Assembly: GCA_028280355.1 (NCBI GenBank)
Contig: JANQMB010000100.1
Span: 1 to 39,653 of the forward strand
Length of the DNA: 39,653 bases
Source: Verrucomicrobiales bacterium
Lineage (GTDB): Bacteria; Verrucomicrobiota; Verrucomicrobiia; Verrucomicrobiales; DEV007
Direction of reading: 5' to 3'
The translations under genes were made by a program, and so were the position numbers. Within the stretch, counting starts at the first letter, position 1. The number at the start of each line of letters is the position of its first letter. Under the pieces are notes generated by a model that was not told the DNA's origin, ran no database searches, and saw only the letters and a list, made by a program, of their open reading frames with translations. Below are positions 17,033-25,443 of this stretch, in pieces.

Positions 17033-17449
17033 GTGCCATCCGTCTTCGAGTTTCCCATCTCCGTCGGCCGGGACCACATCGACCGGCACGGGCACGTCAA
17101 CAACGTCGAGTTCGTCCGCTGGATGCAGCACGCCGCGGTGGCGCACTCCGATGCCCAGGGCTGGGACGCGGGGCGCTACGCGGAGATCGGCGGGACGTGG
17201 TTCGTGCGCTCACACCACATCGAGTACCTGGCACAGGCGGTCGAGGGCGACACGATCACGCTGCGGACGTGGGTCGCCACGCTCGACCGGGTGCGCTCGC
17301 TGCGGAAGTTCCGCTTCGAGCGCGGCGGCGACCTGCTGGCCCGGGCGGAGACGGAGTGGGTCTGGTTCGACCTCGCCCGCGGGCGCCCGCGACCGGTGCC
17401 GGGGGAGGTCGCGTCGGCTTTCGTGGTGGTAGACGGCGAGGCCAGCTGA
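17033..17449 (+). CDS. Hotdog-fold acyl-CoA/acyl-ACP thioesterase
   Basis: 138 residues from the GTG at 17033, which has GGGAG eight bases upstream; the in-frame TTG at 17018 lacks such a site. The segment DHIDRHGHVNNVEFVRWM is the 4HBT-family start: the first strand, then the GHVNN motif before the hotdog helix. HHIEYLAQAVEGDTITLRTW is the second typical segment. Enzymes of this class hydrolyse acyl-CoA or acyl-ACP thioesters in the cytoplasm; YbgC-like and FatA-like members share these motifs, so the substrate is open. Only 25 bases separate it from the amylase stop, so read-through from that gene is plausible, without an obvious functional link. Confidence 0.88.
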   Translation: MPSVFEFPISVGRDHIDRHGHVNNVEFVRWMQHAAVAHSDAQGWDAGRYAEIGGTWFVRSHHIEYLAQAVEGDTITLRTWVATLDRVRSLRKFRFERGGDLLARAETEWVWFDLARGRPRPVPGEVASAFVVVDGEAS

Positions 17450-17485
17450 CCTCGAACCCGCTGATCCCGAACCGTTAGCGCCTGG

Positions 17486-17510
17486 GGGGAATCCGTGGTA
17501 GGGGTTCCCC
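17486..17510. promoter_or_regulatory. Inverted repeat upstream of lipoprotein gene
   Basis: GGGGAA at 17486-17491 and TTCCCC at 17505-17510 form a near-palindrome ending 22 bases before the lipoprotein ATG. It could be an operator or a 5'UTR hairpin; no promoter hexamers are convincing nearby. Confidence 0.25.
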
Positions 17511-17532
17511 TGAACACTGCACCACACCAGCG

Positions 17533-17934
17533 ATGAAGCGCATCCCACTCTCCCTCCTCGCCGTCGCGTCGGGCTTGCTCGTCTCCTGCTTCGGGGAAGA
17601 CGAGCCGCCGGAGGCGGCCGACGTGAACCCGCCGCCGGCCCGCGACCCGAGGCCCGACCGGCCGCCGCCGCCCCCGCAGCCGCAGGACGGTTCGATGATC
17701 GTCCGGCCCGGCGGCACGGGTGCCCACAAGCCCGCCGCCCCCGCGGTCAGCGAGGAGGACAAGAGCGATGCCATCTCCGCCGCCGAGCGCGAGATCGCCC
17801 GCCGCCGGCAAGATACGGAGGAGGCCGACGACCTGGTGTCCAAGGCCCTGAAGAACGTCAGCGACGACGATCTCGACAAGGCCTTCTCCGAGCTGAAGAA
17901 GGCGGTCGACAAGTACCCCAACACCGGGCAGTAG
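17533..17934 (+). CDS. Small lipoprotein, proline-rich with helical C-terminus
   Basis: 133 residues. The N-terminus is a lipoprotein signal (MKRIPLSLLAVASGLLVSC) with the lipobox LVSC, so the mature protein begins at Cys19 and is lipid-anchored in the cell envelope. Residues about 25-70 are rich in Pro, Arg and Asp and likely disordered; residues about 73-128 are charged and helical (AISAAEREIARRRQDTEEADD), perhaps a short coiled coil or TPR-like pair ending DKYPNTG. No enzymatic motif. It is followed by a stem-loop at 17934-17967 and is convergent with the hydantoinase gene. Function unknown. Confidence 0.8.
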   Translation: MKRIPLSLLAVASGLLVSCFGEDEPPEAADVNPPPARDPRPDRPPPPPQPQDGSMIVRPGGTGAHKPAAPAVSEEDKSDAISAAEREIARRRQDTEEADDLVSKALKNVSDDDLDKAFSELKKAVDKYPNTGQ

Positions 17935-17967
17935 GGGCGCCCCGCTAGCGTCTGTTAACGCTTGGGC
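17934..17967 (+). terminator. Stem-loop after lipoprotein gene
   Basis: A GGGGCGCCCC palindrome at 17934-17943 overlaps the stop codon, followed by AGCGT (17947-17951), a 6-base loop and ACGCT (17958-17962), with outer GCCC/GGGC pairing. There is no T-tract. The location at a convergent gene end supports a transcription-end role, but the form is not that of a classical intrinsic terminator. Confidence 0.4.
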
Positions 17968-18019
17968 GAAGGTCACCGGGCGGGGTAGCGACGGGCGTGT
18001 CGGAGGGCGAGAAGAGGGG

Positions 18020-18042
18020 CCGGCAGCCCTCGGGCTTGCTGG
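18020..18042. repeat. GC-rich hairpin in convergent junction
   Basis: CCGGCAGCCC at 18020-18029 pairs with GGGCTTGCTGG at 18032-18042 with one bulge. It lies between the lipoprotein and hydantoinase ends, next to the palindromic repeat cluster, and could act in termination for either strand. Confidence 0.4.
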
Positions 18043-18084
18043 AGGTTCGCTTGCTTCCTGTCGGGTTCGCGATGCGCCGACTGT

Positions 18085-18151
18085 GGGCGGCAGGATGCCG
18101 CCCCTCCAGGGAGGGCGGCATCCCGGTCGGAGGGGCGGCATCCTGCCGCCC
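18085..18151. repeat. Palindromic repeat pair in inverted orientation (BIME-like), copies 2 and 3
   Basis: A 23-base unit (arms GGGCGGCA and TGCCGCCC) at 18085-18107 matches the copy at 5957-5979 exactly. Its reverse complement is at 18129-18151, and a partial relative (GGGCGGCATCCC) lies between. Together they form a long cruciform-capable block inside the convergent junction 17935-18258. The arrangement resembles paired REP units of other bacteria, though without a visible REP-associated tyrosine transposase. Confidence 0.75.
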
Positions 18152-18258
18152 ATGGGTTAGGCACGTTGTCGTCCCAGGGTGCCGGGCGTCCCCGCGGCCA
18201 GGTTGGGGATCGCATCCCAATGAAACCGGCCCGTTTGGCATCTTTGCGTGAAGGCATC

Positions 18259-19662
18259 CTAGGCCACCGGCCTTCTCCGCAGCAGCCGCCCGCGTCCGGG
18301 GGTGCCGACGAACACCCCGTCGCGCGCCGCGACCTCGCCGCGGACTGTGACCAGCGCCGGCCGCCCGCAGATCTCCCAGCCCTCGTAGGCGGAGTAGTCG
18401 ACGTTCATCTGTTGGGTCACCGCGGAGATGGTCCCGCGGTAGTCGGGGTCGTAGACCACCAGGTCGGCGTCGGCGCCGGCGGCGATCGCCCCCTTCTTCG
18501 GGTAGAGCCCGAAGGTCTTCGCGGCCTCCGTGCTGGCGGCGCGGACGAAGGTGTTCAGGTCGATGCGGCCGGCGGCGACGCCGTGGGTGTAGAGCAGGTT
18601 GACGCGGTCCTCGACCCCCGGGATGCCGTTGGGGATCTTGGTGAAGTCGCCCTCGCCCAGGCGGCGCTTCTGGGCCTCGAAGTCGAAAGGCGCGTGGTCG
18701 GTGGCCACCGTGTCGATCGAGCCGTCCGCCAGCGCCCGCCAGAGGAACTCCCCCTGCCCCCGGTCGCGGAGGGGCGGGCTCATCACATACTTGGCCCCCT
18801 CGAAGCCCGGCCGCTCGGCATAGCTCTTGTCGAGCAGCAGGTGGGGGACGACCACCTCGATCTTGGCGTCGACGCCACGCTCTCGGGCGGCGAGGATGTT
18901 CTCCACCGCCGGGCGGTTGCTGGTATGGACGACGTAGACGGAGGCGCCGGTGAATTCCGCGAAGCTCATCAGGTGGTGGCAGCCCTCCGCTTCGACCGCG
19001 GCCGGCCGCGACGGCTCGTGCCACTCCGGGCCGGTCTTGCCCGCGGCCAGCAGCTCGGCCTGCAGCCCGGCGATCAGCTCGGCGTTCTCGCAATGGGCGG
19101 TGACGGTGACCCCGAGTTCGGCGGCGAGCTTGAGCGTCCCGTAGAGCTCGGCGTCGCTGATCCCAAAGGCGCCCTTGTAGGCGAGGAACACCTTGAACGA
19201 GGTGATGCCCTCATCCGCCACGATCTCGCGCAGCTGGGCCTCGACGCCGGCGTCGAAGCGCGTCACGCCCATGTGGAAACTGTAATCGCAGGCCGAGACC
19301 CCGGCCGCCTTGCCCATCCAGAGCTCGAGCGCGTCGAGCGGCTCGTCGTCGCGCGCCGGGCAGACCATCTCGATCAGCGTCGTGGTGCCGCCGGCCAGCG
19401 CCGCGCGGCTACCGGAGGCGTAGTCGTCCTTGGCGTGGGTGCCCATGAAGGGCAGGTGGATGTGGACATGCGGGTCGACGAAACCGGGGAAGACATATTT
19501 CCCCGTGGCGTCGATCACCTCGGCGCCGTCTGGCGCGGGGAGATCCTCGCCGATGGCCGCGATGGTCTCGCCCTCGCAGAGGATGTCGGCGGTGTATGTC
19601 TCGTCGGCGGTGACGATGTCTCCGCCGCGAATCAGCAAGCTCGAGGGCCCTTCCGGTTGCAT
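18259..19662 (-). CDS. Dihydropyrimidinase / D-hydantoinase family amidohydrolase
   Basis: 467 residues from the ATG at 19662; a GTG at 19728 would add 22 residues without homologous character. It belongs to the cyclic-amidohydrolase superfamily that hydrolyses dihydropyrimidines or hydantoins in the cytoplasm using a binuclear metal centre. Metal ligands are present: GFVDPHVHIH near 52-61, the lysine in SFKVFLAYKG that is carboxylated in the family, AHCEN, VVHTSN and the aspartate in ATDHAPF. Length is standard. No pyrimidine-catabolism partner (beta-ureidopropionase, dihydropyrimidine dehydrogenase) is next to it. It is convergent with the lipoprotein gene and divergent from the sigma-factor operon. 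No good ribosome-binding site is seen. Confidence 0.92.
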   Translation of the reverse strand: MQPEGPSSLLIRGGDIVTADETYTADILCEGETIAAIGEDLPAPDGAEVIDATGKYVFPGFVDPHVHIHLPFMGTHAKDDYASGSRAALAGGTTTLIEMVCPARDDEPLDALELWMGKAAGVSACDYSFHMGVTRFDAGVEAQLREIVADEGITSFKVFLAYKGAFGISDAELYGTLKLAAELGVTVTAHCENAELIAGLQAELLAAGKTGPEWHEPSRPAAVEAEGCHHLMSFAEFTGASVYVVHTSNRPAVENILAARERGVDAKIEVVVPHLLLDKSYAERPGFEGAKYVMSPPLRDRGQGEFLWRALADGSIDTVATDHAPFDFEAQKRRLGEGDFTKIPNGIPGVEDRVNLLYTHGVAAGRIDLNTFVRAASTEAAKTFGLYPKKGAIAAGADADLVVYDPDYRGTISAVTQQMNVDYSAYEGWEICGRPALVTVRGEVAARDGVFVGTPGRGRLLRRRPVA

Positions 19663-20220
19663 ATCGATAAGGTCGTGGGGGTGTCGGGCATTGGCAGAGA
19701 GATTCGTGGCGCCGACGAATTTCTGCACCTGCGCTGGTGGCGCGGCGTTCTAATTGTTCGTATCATCAAATCGTTTGGCCAGCCTGATCCCGATGTTTGC
19801 AGGGAAATCCTGCTGAACTTCGGGGCATGGTGTGGTGCAGGTCAACTGCGGGGCGGCCCCGTCGGCGCCTCCCGCCGCTGGTGGGCGTTACAGGCAATCG
19901 GTTTGGCATTTCTGAAACGGCCGGTGCGCATGAACAAATTTTTGGTTGGTCGTCGGAATAGGTTGTAATCCTATTACCCCCGAAGAATGCTAACCGGCTG
20001 TGTTGTCGCCGGGCATCGAAGCACGAGCGAGTATGAGTCAACTGAAAAGCACCGATCGAGGCCGCATGGCGGGCGTGGGTCTCCCCGCCCCGATCCGGGG
20101 CCGGTCGGCGTTCCGCTTGACGAGGTCGCGGCCGGGTCGGGGTGTTGTGATGGTGGGCAGGGGGTCAAACCGGAGGGGGCGCTTCCGGGCGGGTGCCGCC
20201 AGACCGCCGGACTTGGCGCC
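19663..20220. promoter_or_regulatory. Long divergent region with operator-like palindrome
   Basis: A 558-base gap between the hydantoinase and the sigma-factor gene without a convincing gene. It holds an inverted repeat AATAGG (19957-19962), 7-base spacer, CCTATT (19970-19975), about 245 bases before the sigma-factor start. The following 20041-20220 is strongly GC-rich and could fold as a long leader. An open frame runs into the sigma gene from 19987, but its N-terminal 78 codons read as low-complexity GC-rich translation rather than a domain. Confidence 0.35.
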
Positions 20221-20847
20221 TTGAACAACGTGCTAGAGACAGTGCGAAGCGAGTCAAACCCCACCGATTTTGCCGAAACCGCTACGACCTTCATCGCCTC
20301 GATGGAGGGGCGCCCGGAGTACCACGCCGCGGAGGCGCTCTTCCCGGTGATCTACGACGAGCTCCGCAGGCTCGCCTCCAAGCAGGTCTCCGGGGAGTCG
20401 GGGGAGCAGTCGCTGACGGCGACGGCGCTGGTGCACGAGGCTTTCCTACGGCTGCGCGGGGGGGAGGGGGAATCCCGCTTCCAGAACACCAAACATCTCT
20501 ACGTCGCCGCGGGGGAGGTGATGCGGTGGATATTGATCGACCGCGCGAGGGCGCGCAAGCGGAGCAAGCGCGGGGGGGAGCTGCACCGGACCGAGTGCAT
20601 CGAGTCGCAGCTGATCATGATGATGGCCGGCTCGGACGACGAGCTGCTGGCGGTGGACGACGCGTTGAAGAGGTTGGAACTCGTCGACCAGGACTGTGCC
20701 GAGCTGGTGAAGATGCGCTTCTTCTCCGGTTTCACCCTGCACGAGATCGCGGATGTGACCGGCGTGTCCTACACCACCATCAAGCGCCGGTGGGGGTACG
20801 CGAAGGCCTGGCTGAGGCTGGATCTGAAGACGGTGGGGCGCCGGTGA
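20221..20847 (+). CDS. ECF-type sigma-70 family factor (PF07638-like)
   Basis: About 208 residues if started at the TTG at 20221; GTGs at 20230 and 20242 and an ATG at 20302 are alternatives. Region 2 is visible as ALFPVIYDELRRLASKQV and TATALVHEAFLRL, followed by LYVAAGEVMRWILIDRARARK; region 4 as LVKMRFFSGFTLHEIADVTGVSYTTIKRRW, a complete HTH. This matches the ECF subgroup abundant in Planctomycetes and Verrucomicrobia, which directs RNA polymerase to specific promoters. No anti-sigma gene follows; instead, 49 bases downstream, a Ser/Thr kinase begins, so phosphorylation rather than a ZAS-type anti-sigma probably controls it. Confidence 0.88.
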   Translation: MNNVLETVRSESNPTDFAETATTFIASMEGRPEYHAAEALFPVIYDELRRLASKQVSGESGEQSLTATALVHEAFLRLRGGEGESRFQNTKHLYVAAGEVMRWILIDRARARKRSKRGGELHRTECIESQLIMMMAGSDDELLAVDDALKRLELVDQDCAELVKMRFFSGFTLHEIADVTGVSYTTIKRRWGYAKAWLRLDLKTVGRR

Positions 20848-20896
20848 AGCCGGCCTGCCTGCTCCGGCCACGGGCGGGGCGGCTACCTCGAAACAC

Positions 20897-23800
20897 ATGA
20901 TTGTCGACGATCATCGCGAACGGGACATTTTCATCGGGGCGCTCGAGCACGAGCCCGGGGAGCCGCGCAGTGTCTACCTGGAGGGCTCCTGCGCTGGCGA
21001 CGCGTCGCTATTGGAGCGCGTCGAGAGCCTGCTCGCGGCCTATGAGGAGGGGGGCGAGGACGAGTTCCTGGAGCCGCAGGAGCTGCCGGCGGACATCCTC
21101 GAGGGGAAGGCGAGGGAGGTCGGGCTCGCGCTCGAGGATGGCAAACCGATCCGCATCGGCAATTACGAGGTCAGGCGTCTCATCGGCCGGGGCTCGATGG
21201 GGACCGTCTACGAGGCACAGCAGATCAACTTGAAGCGACCGGTCGCCCTGAAGGTGCTGAGGGGATCGGTGTTCGGGTCCGGGTCGGACATGCTGCGGTT
21301 CCGCCAGGAGGCGGAGGCCACGGCCAACTTGCACCATCCCAACATCGTCTCCGTCTACGAGGTCGGGGAGATCGACGACCACGAGTTCTTCAGCATGACG
21401 CTGCTCCAGGGCGGGACCTTGGCCAGCGCCATGTCCGACCTGCGCGGGGACCTGCGCCGTGCCGTCGGCCTGCTGGTCAAGGTCGCCAGGGCCCTGGACG
21501 CGGCGCACGAGGATGGGATCATCCACCGGGATATCAAACCCAGCAACGTCCTGCTCGACCTGACGGGCGAACCCTACGTGGCCGACTTCGGGCTCGCCAA
21601 GCAGGTCGAGGCCGAGCACAGCCATACCCTGACCGGGCAGATCGTCGGCACGCCCAGCTTCATGGCGCCCGAGCAGGCGTCCCGCGGCGGTGGGGTCGAC
21701 AAGCGGGCGGATGTCTATGGCGTGGGGGCGATCCTCTACCAGATGCTCACCGGGTTGGCCCCCTACCGGGGGCAGAGCCTCATGGAGGTCCTCGAACAGC
21801 TCCGGGGTGGCGAGGTGATCCCCCCCTCGAAGATCGAAGCGGAGGTCGACCGGGACCTGGAGACGATCGCGATGAAGTGCCTCGAGCGCGACCCTGGAGA
21901 CCGCTATGGCTCGGCCGCCGAACTGGCCGACGAGCTGCAGCGCTGGCTGGCGGGCGAGGAGATCGCCGCACGGCCGCTCACCCGGAAGCAGCGGCTGGGG
22001 CGCTGGGTGCGCCGCAACCCCTCCAAGGTGGCCGGGTGGGCCGCGCTGCTGGCGGCCGCCGCCGGGCTGGCGGCCGGGGGGGTGCACCTGATCGCCGAAC
22101 AACAGCAGTCGGAGCGGATCGCCGAGCAGTTCGAAGAGGACAGGAGGCAGAAGGACCGGTCGGCCGAGGCGATGCGGCGGAAGCTCTATGCCGCCGAGAT
22201 GATGGAGGCCAGTATCCTCGCCGGCAAGCCCGATGTCGAGGTCGCTGCTATCGCCGAGAACCTCCGGCACTGGGAGGATGGCGGGGATTCCGGCGGAAAG
22301 GACTTGCGCGGTTGGGAGTGGCACTATCTCGACCGCCTGACCCGGCGCCACCTTTTCATGACGGAGCCCCGGGAGGGGGAGGTCTCTCTCCTCTGGCGGC
22401 CCGGGCACGACCAGGTGCTGGTGTACAGCATGGAGGGTATCGGCGTGCTGGACCTGTGGAACTGGAAGACCGGCGAGCGGATCCGCGAGTTTCCCGCGAT
22501 CGACTTCGGGGCGGCAGTTTGGATGCCCGACGGCAGGTTGCGGATCACGGGGATGGATCTGCTGGATCGGTATCTGGATCTCGACTCGGGGGATGTCGAA
22601 GAGGGGGAGCCCGGGCTGGGGCTACCGACGCCACCGAGCCCTCGCGCCGATTACCTTAGCTATGACCCGACCGGAAGGTACCTCGCCGTCATCGGCGGCT
22701 GGCATTCCGGGCACAAGGTATTTGATCGGGGGGATGGCAACCGGGAGATCCACGACGACGGCAACCACGGTACGGGGACGTGCATCTGGAGCTCCGATGG
22801 GGAGTGGCTCGCATTCCGGCGCTTCGATGGTGTCCACGTGTGGAACCTGAAGACGGGGGAGGAGACGCTGCTCGGGGACGGCGCGACCTTCGGGGCGCTC
22901 TCTATGGCCTGGCATCCCGAGAAGCCCTTGCTGGCCGTCGGTGGGCGATCGTCGGTCATCTCGGTGTATTCGGTGGAGGACAACGTCTCGCTGCATGAGC
23001 ATGAGAACGGTTCGCCCGTCACCGGGTTGGCATGGTGGCACGGCGACAACGGGGTTCTCGATACCGACGAGCTCCTTGCAGCCGGCGGGCGGAACGGGGC
23101 GGTGAAGTTCTTCTTGGCGCAAGGGCGCCAGCCGGTGGTCGAACTGCTGGGGCACTCCGGGCTCATTTCCAGCATACGGTGGCGGTCTGCGGAAAGCTCT
23201 CTCGTGGCCTCGGGCTCGAGTGACGGCACCGTTCGGTTCTGGGACATCGGGCAGGAAGCCCTTTGGAGTACCCAGGTGGTCGGAACCAGGGGTGGCATCG
23301 CCTGGAGCCCCAATGGGGATCGGGTGGCGCTCAAGATGGCCTTCCTCCCGGATGCGGTCGCGTCGGTGGTCTGGCTTCCAGGTACGTCGGAAGTGAGCGT
23401 CATGCCGGGGACGGAGATCCCCTTAAGGGACAACTATATGGTGGGGTCGGACGCCTTCGACTGGAACCCCGCCTCGGGTCAACTGCTATCGATGTCGGAA
23501 GGCAAAGACGCGATCACCATCTGGACGATGGGGGACGGGGAGGCCGAGCTGAAGGACGTGAGGTACCCCGTCAGCGACCCGGGACACTGGGTCGTCGCGC
23601 GGTGGAACCCGGACGGGACACGGATCGCGATCGCCAACGCGGAGGAACTCACGATCGTCAGCCATCCCCTGGGGGAGCGCATCCGCCTGGGCGGGCATCC
23701 GGTCGGTATCGCAGATCTGGCGTGGGGGCCGACCGGGCGGGAGTTGGCCAGCGTGGGGGGCGATGACACCTTGCGGATCTGGAGGGCTATCGACGGGGAG

Positions 23801-24187
23801 GAGGTGTTGAGAGTTGAATGCGGGGCCGCGGTGCCCGCCATGCAAGCATTTCGCCGGGTGGTCTGGGAGCCGGGGGGCTCACGCATCGCGGTCTCGGTGG
23901 GCGATCTCAGCAAGGTCAAGATCTGGGACCGGGTCGAGGAGGGTTGGGTCGCTGAGATCGAGGGGCAGAATTCCATGGTCAAGGCTTTGGCCTGGAGCCC
24001 GGACCGCAGTCGGCTAGCCGTCGGCGGTGTGGGTAAAGAGATTCGCCTTTGGGACATGGAGACCTACCAGCAGGTGGCGGTGCTCCGCCATCGCGAGAAT
24101 GACATCGAGGATCTGAAGTGGAGCCCCGGCGGTGAGCAGCTGATCTCCACCGGGTATAATGTGATCACCCTCTGGAATGGCCGCTGA
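20897..24187 (+). CDS. Transmembrane Ser/Thr protein kinase with C-terminal WD40 repeats
   Basis: 1,096 residues. A short N-terminal helical region is followed by a Hanks-type kinase (about 90-355): GRGSMGTVYE glycine loop, catalytic Lys119 (VALK), HRD loop with Asp212 (IIHRDIKPSN) and DFG Asp230, then APEQAS. One membrane span lies at about 378-400 (WAALLAAAAGLAAGGVHLIA). The outer part of about 690 residues holds many WD40-like blades (VRFWDIG, LRIWRAIDGEE, VKIWDR, IRLWDMETY, ITLWNG), presumably one or two propellers sensing something outside the cytoplasm. The ECF factor directly upstream is a likely cytoplasmic substrate or partner. The blades are uneven in length, which is common for this class. 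Confidence 0.92.
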   Translation: MIVDDHRERDIFIGALEHEPGEPRSVYLEGSCAGDASLLERVESLLAAYEEGGEDEFLEPQELPADILEGKAREVGLALEDGKPIRIGNYEVRRLIGRGSMGTVYEAQQINLKRPVALKVLRGSVFGSGSDMLRFRQEAEATANLHHPNIVSVYEVGEIDDHEFFSMTLLQGGTLASAMSDLRGDLRRAVGLLVKVARALDAAHEDGIIHRDIKPSNVLLDLTGEPYVADFGLAKQVEAEHSHTLTGQIVGTPSFMAPEQASRGGGVDKRADVYGVGAILYQMLTGLAPYRGQSLMEVLEQLRGGEVIPPSKIEAEVDRDLETIAMKCLERDPGDRYGSAAELADELQRWLAGEEIAARPLTRKQRLGRWVRRNPSKVAGWAALLAAAAGLAAGGVHLIAEQQQSERIAEQFEEDRRQKDRSAEAMRRKLYAAEMMEASILAGKPDVEVAAIAENLRHWEDGGDSGGKDLRGWEWHYLDRLTRRHLFMTEPREGEVSLLWRPGHDQVLVYSMEGIGVLDLWNWKTGERIREFPAIDFGAAVWMPDGRLRITGMDLLDRYLDLDSGDVEEGEPGLGLPTPPSPRADYLSYDPTGRYLAVIGGWHSGHKVFDRGDGNREIHDDGNHGTGTCIWSSDGEWLAFRRFDGVHVWNLKTGEETLLGDGATFGALSMAWHPEKPLLAVGGRSSVISVYSVEDNVSLHEHENGSPVTGLAWWHGDNGVLDTDELLAAGGRNGAVKFFLAQGRQPVVELLGHSGLISSIRWRSAESSLVASGSSDGTVRFWDIGQEALWSTQVVGTRGGIAWSPNGDRVALKMAFLPDAVASVVWLPGTSEVSVMPGTEIPLRDNYMVGSDAFDWNPASGQLLSMSEGKDAITIWTMGDGEAELKDVRYPVSDPGHWVVARWNPDGTRIAIANAEELTIVSHPLGERIRLGGHPVGIADLAWGPTGRELASVGGDDTLRIWRAIDGEEVLRVECGAAVPAMQAFRRVVWEPGGSRIAVSVGDLSKVKIWDRVEEGWVAEIEGQNSMVKALAWSPDRSRLAVGGVGKEIRLWDMETYQQVAVLRHRENDIEDLKWSPGGEQLISTGYNVITLWNGR

Positions 24188-24532
24188 TCGGCGGTGGCGC
24201 GGAGGTGACCTGGGTCGTCCGGTTGGTTTGCCGGTTCGTGCCCGTTCGTTCTATTCGTGCGCATTCGTGTTGGCTGAGCCCGTAACCGAATTTCATCACG
24301 CCGGTGCAGACCTGCAGATCCTGGATTCCCTTATCGCCGGGCGTTCCATCGTTTGATTCGCTAGATGGAGATGCGATATGAAACGTCGTTCGGAACTCGA
24401 AATGAAAGGGCGTTCCATGGATGGGTCCACTCGCTGGATCCCGATCCGAATCCGGATATCCTGAAATCCCCCCAAAAACCGGGCGACGGGTGACCCGCCT
24501 GTTCCATGTCGCTATGGGTCGTATCCAGGCCG
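24188..24532. other. Intergenic region with TTCGTG periodic repeat and 11-base direct repeat
   Basis: The convergent gap between the kinase and the transposase remnant has no gene I can support. It holds four copies of (G/A)TTCGTG or a one-base variant starting at 24234, 24244, 24253 and 24263, about one helical turn apart, and a perfect direct repeat GGGCGTTCCAT at 24339-24349 and 24408-24418. Confidence 0.45.
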
Positions 24533-25399
24533 CTATCTCAGACCGGTGGGGGCAGGGTAGTAGAATCGGATCTCCCCGCGACGTTCCCTCTCCCACTCGG
24601 CGACCCAGTCGCGGTGGTGCGGGTGCAGGTTGTCGGAGATCAGGTAAACTTTCTTCCCCCGGGAGTCCCTGACCAGACGTTCCAGGAACTGCAAGTAGTC
24701 CGACTGTTTGATCTTGGGGGAAAAGGCCAGGAAGAACAGTTCTCCCCTGGCGGTCACCGCCGAGATCAGGTCGAACTGTATGCTGTTAGCCGCCCCCTTA
24801 GAGGGCGGGGCGTCGCCCTTGCCCTGGTCGCCCTCGGTCCCAGTGGCGATGGTCTTCCGGTCGCACCAACAGATCCGGCCACGGTCCTTCCTCGCCTTCG
24901 CCGCGATCGCCGGGTAGTCTTCCTCCACCCATCGCCGCGCCGCGCCGCCCCGTTGCAGGTAGACTTCGCGCGGTGGCTTCCGTCGCGCCAGCCCCCAGCG
25001 CTGTAGGTAGTTGCTGATTGTATTCAGTGCGAGGTCTACGCCGAAGCGCTGGGAGAGCAGATCCCTCACCGCCTCGCGGGTCCACAGCTGGTAGGGCATC
25101 TCGAGCTGGTCGGGGGTATGCTCGGCGATCGTCTTCAGAGTCTCCCGGCACTGCTCGGGTTCCAGCGACCGCTTCTGCCCCTCGCGCCGCCCGCGCTTCT
25201 TCGCGCGTAGCCCCTCCTCGCCGCTCTCGCGGTATCTCCTGCACCATTTGACGACCTCCGTCCGCGAGACGCCGAGCGCCCGCGCCGTGTCCTTCTGTGT
25301 GAAACCCTCCCCAAAGTGCATCCTCACCGCGGTGAACCTCAGTGTCTCCTGTTGCTCTGGGGACAGTTTTCGCCCGTCGAATCTATACTGAACCATCAT
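24533..25399 (-). pseudogene. IS630-family transposase, C-terminally truncated
   Basis: A 288-residue open frame with an N-terminal HTH (about 20-60, TQKDTARALGVSRTEVVKWC), a second winged-helix-like part (MPYQLWTREAVRDLL), and the start of the DDE catalytic domain: ICWCDRKT (Asp180, first acidic residue; IS630 usually has Asp-Glu here) and VYLISDN (Asp256, second). The frame ends at YYPAPTGLR, just where the LPxYSPxLNPxE segment with the third acidic residue should begin; full-length members are about 340 residues or more. The sequence beyond the stop does not restore it in any frame I read. It is therefore probably inactive. No target-site duplication or matching terminal repeats could be defined. 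Confidence 0.75.
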
Positions 25400-25418
25400 C
25401 GGGAAGGTCTTTCGAAGT

Positions 25419-25443
25419 GTGCAATTTTGCTGATCAATTGCAC
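25419..25443. repeat. GTGCAATT/AATTGCAC inverted repeat upstream of transposase start
   Basis: Perfect 8-base arms at 25419-25426 and 25436-25443, 9-base spacer, about 20 bases upstream of the transposase start. It may be part of the element's end, an operator of the transposase, or a hairpin. No partner copy was found at the other end. Confidence 0.35.
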
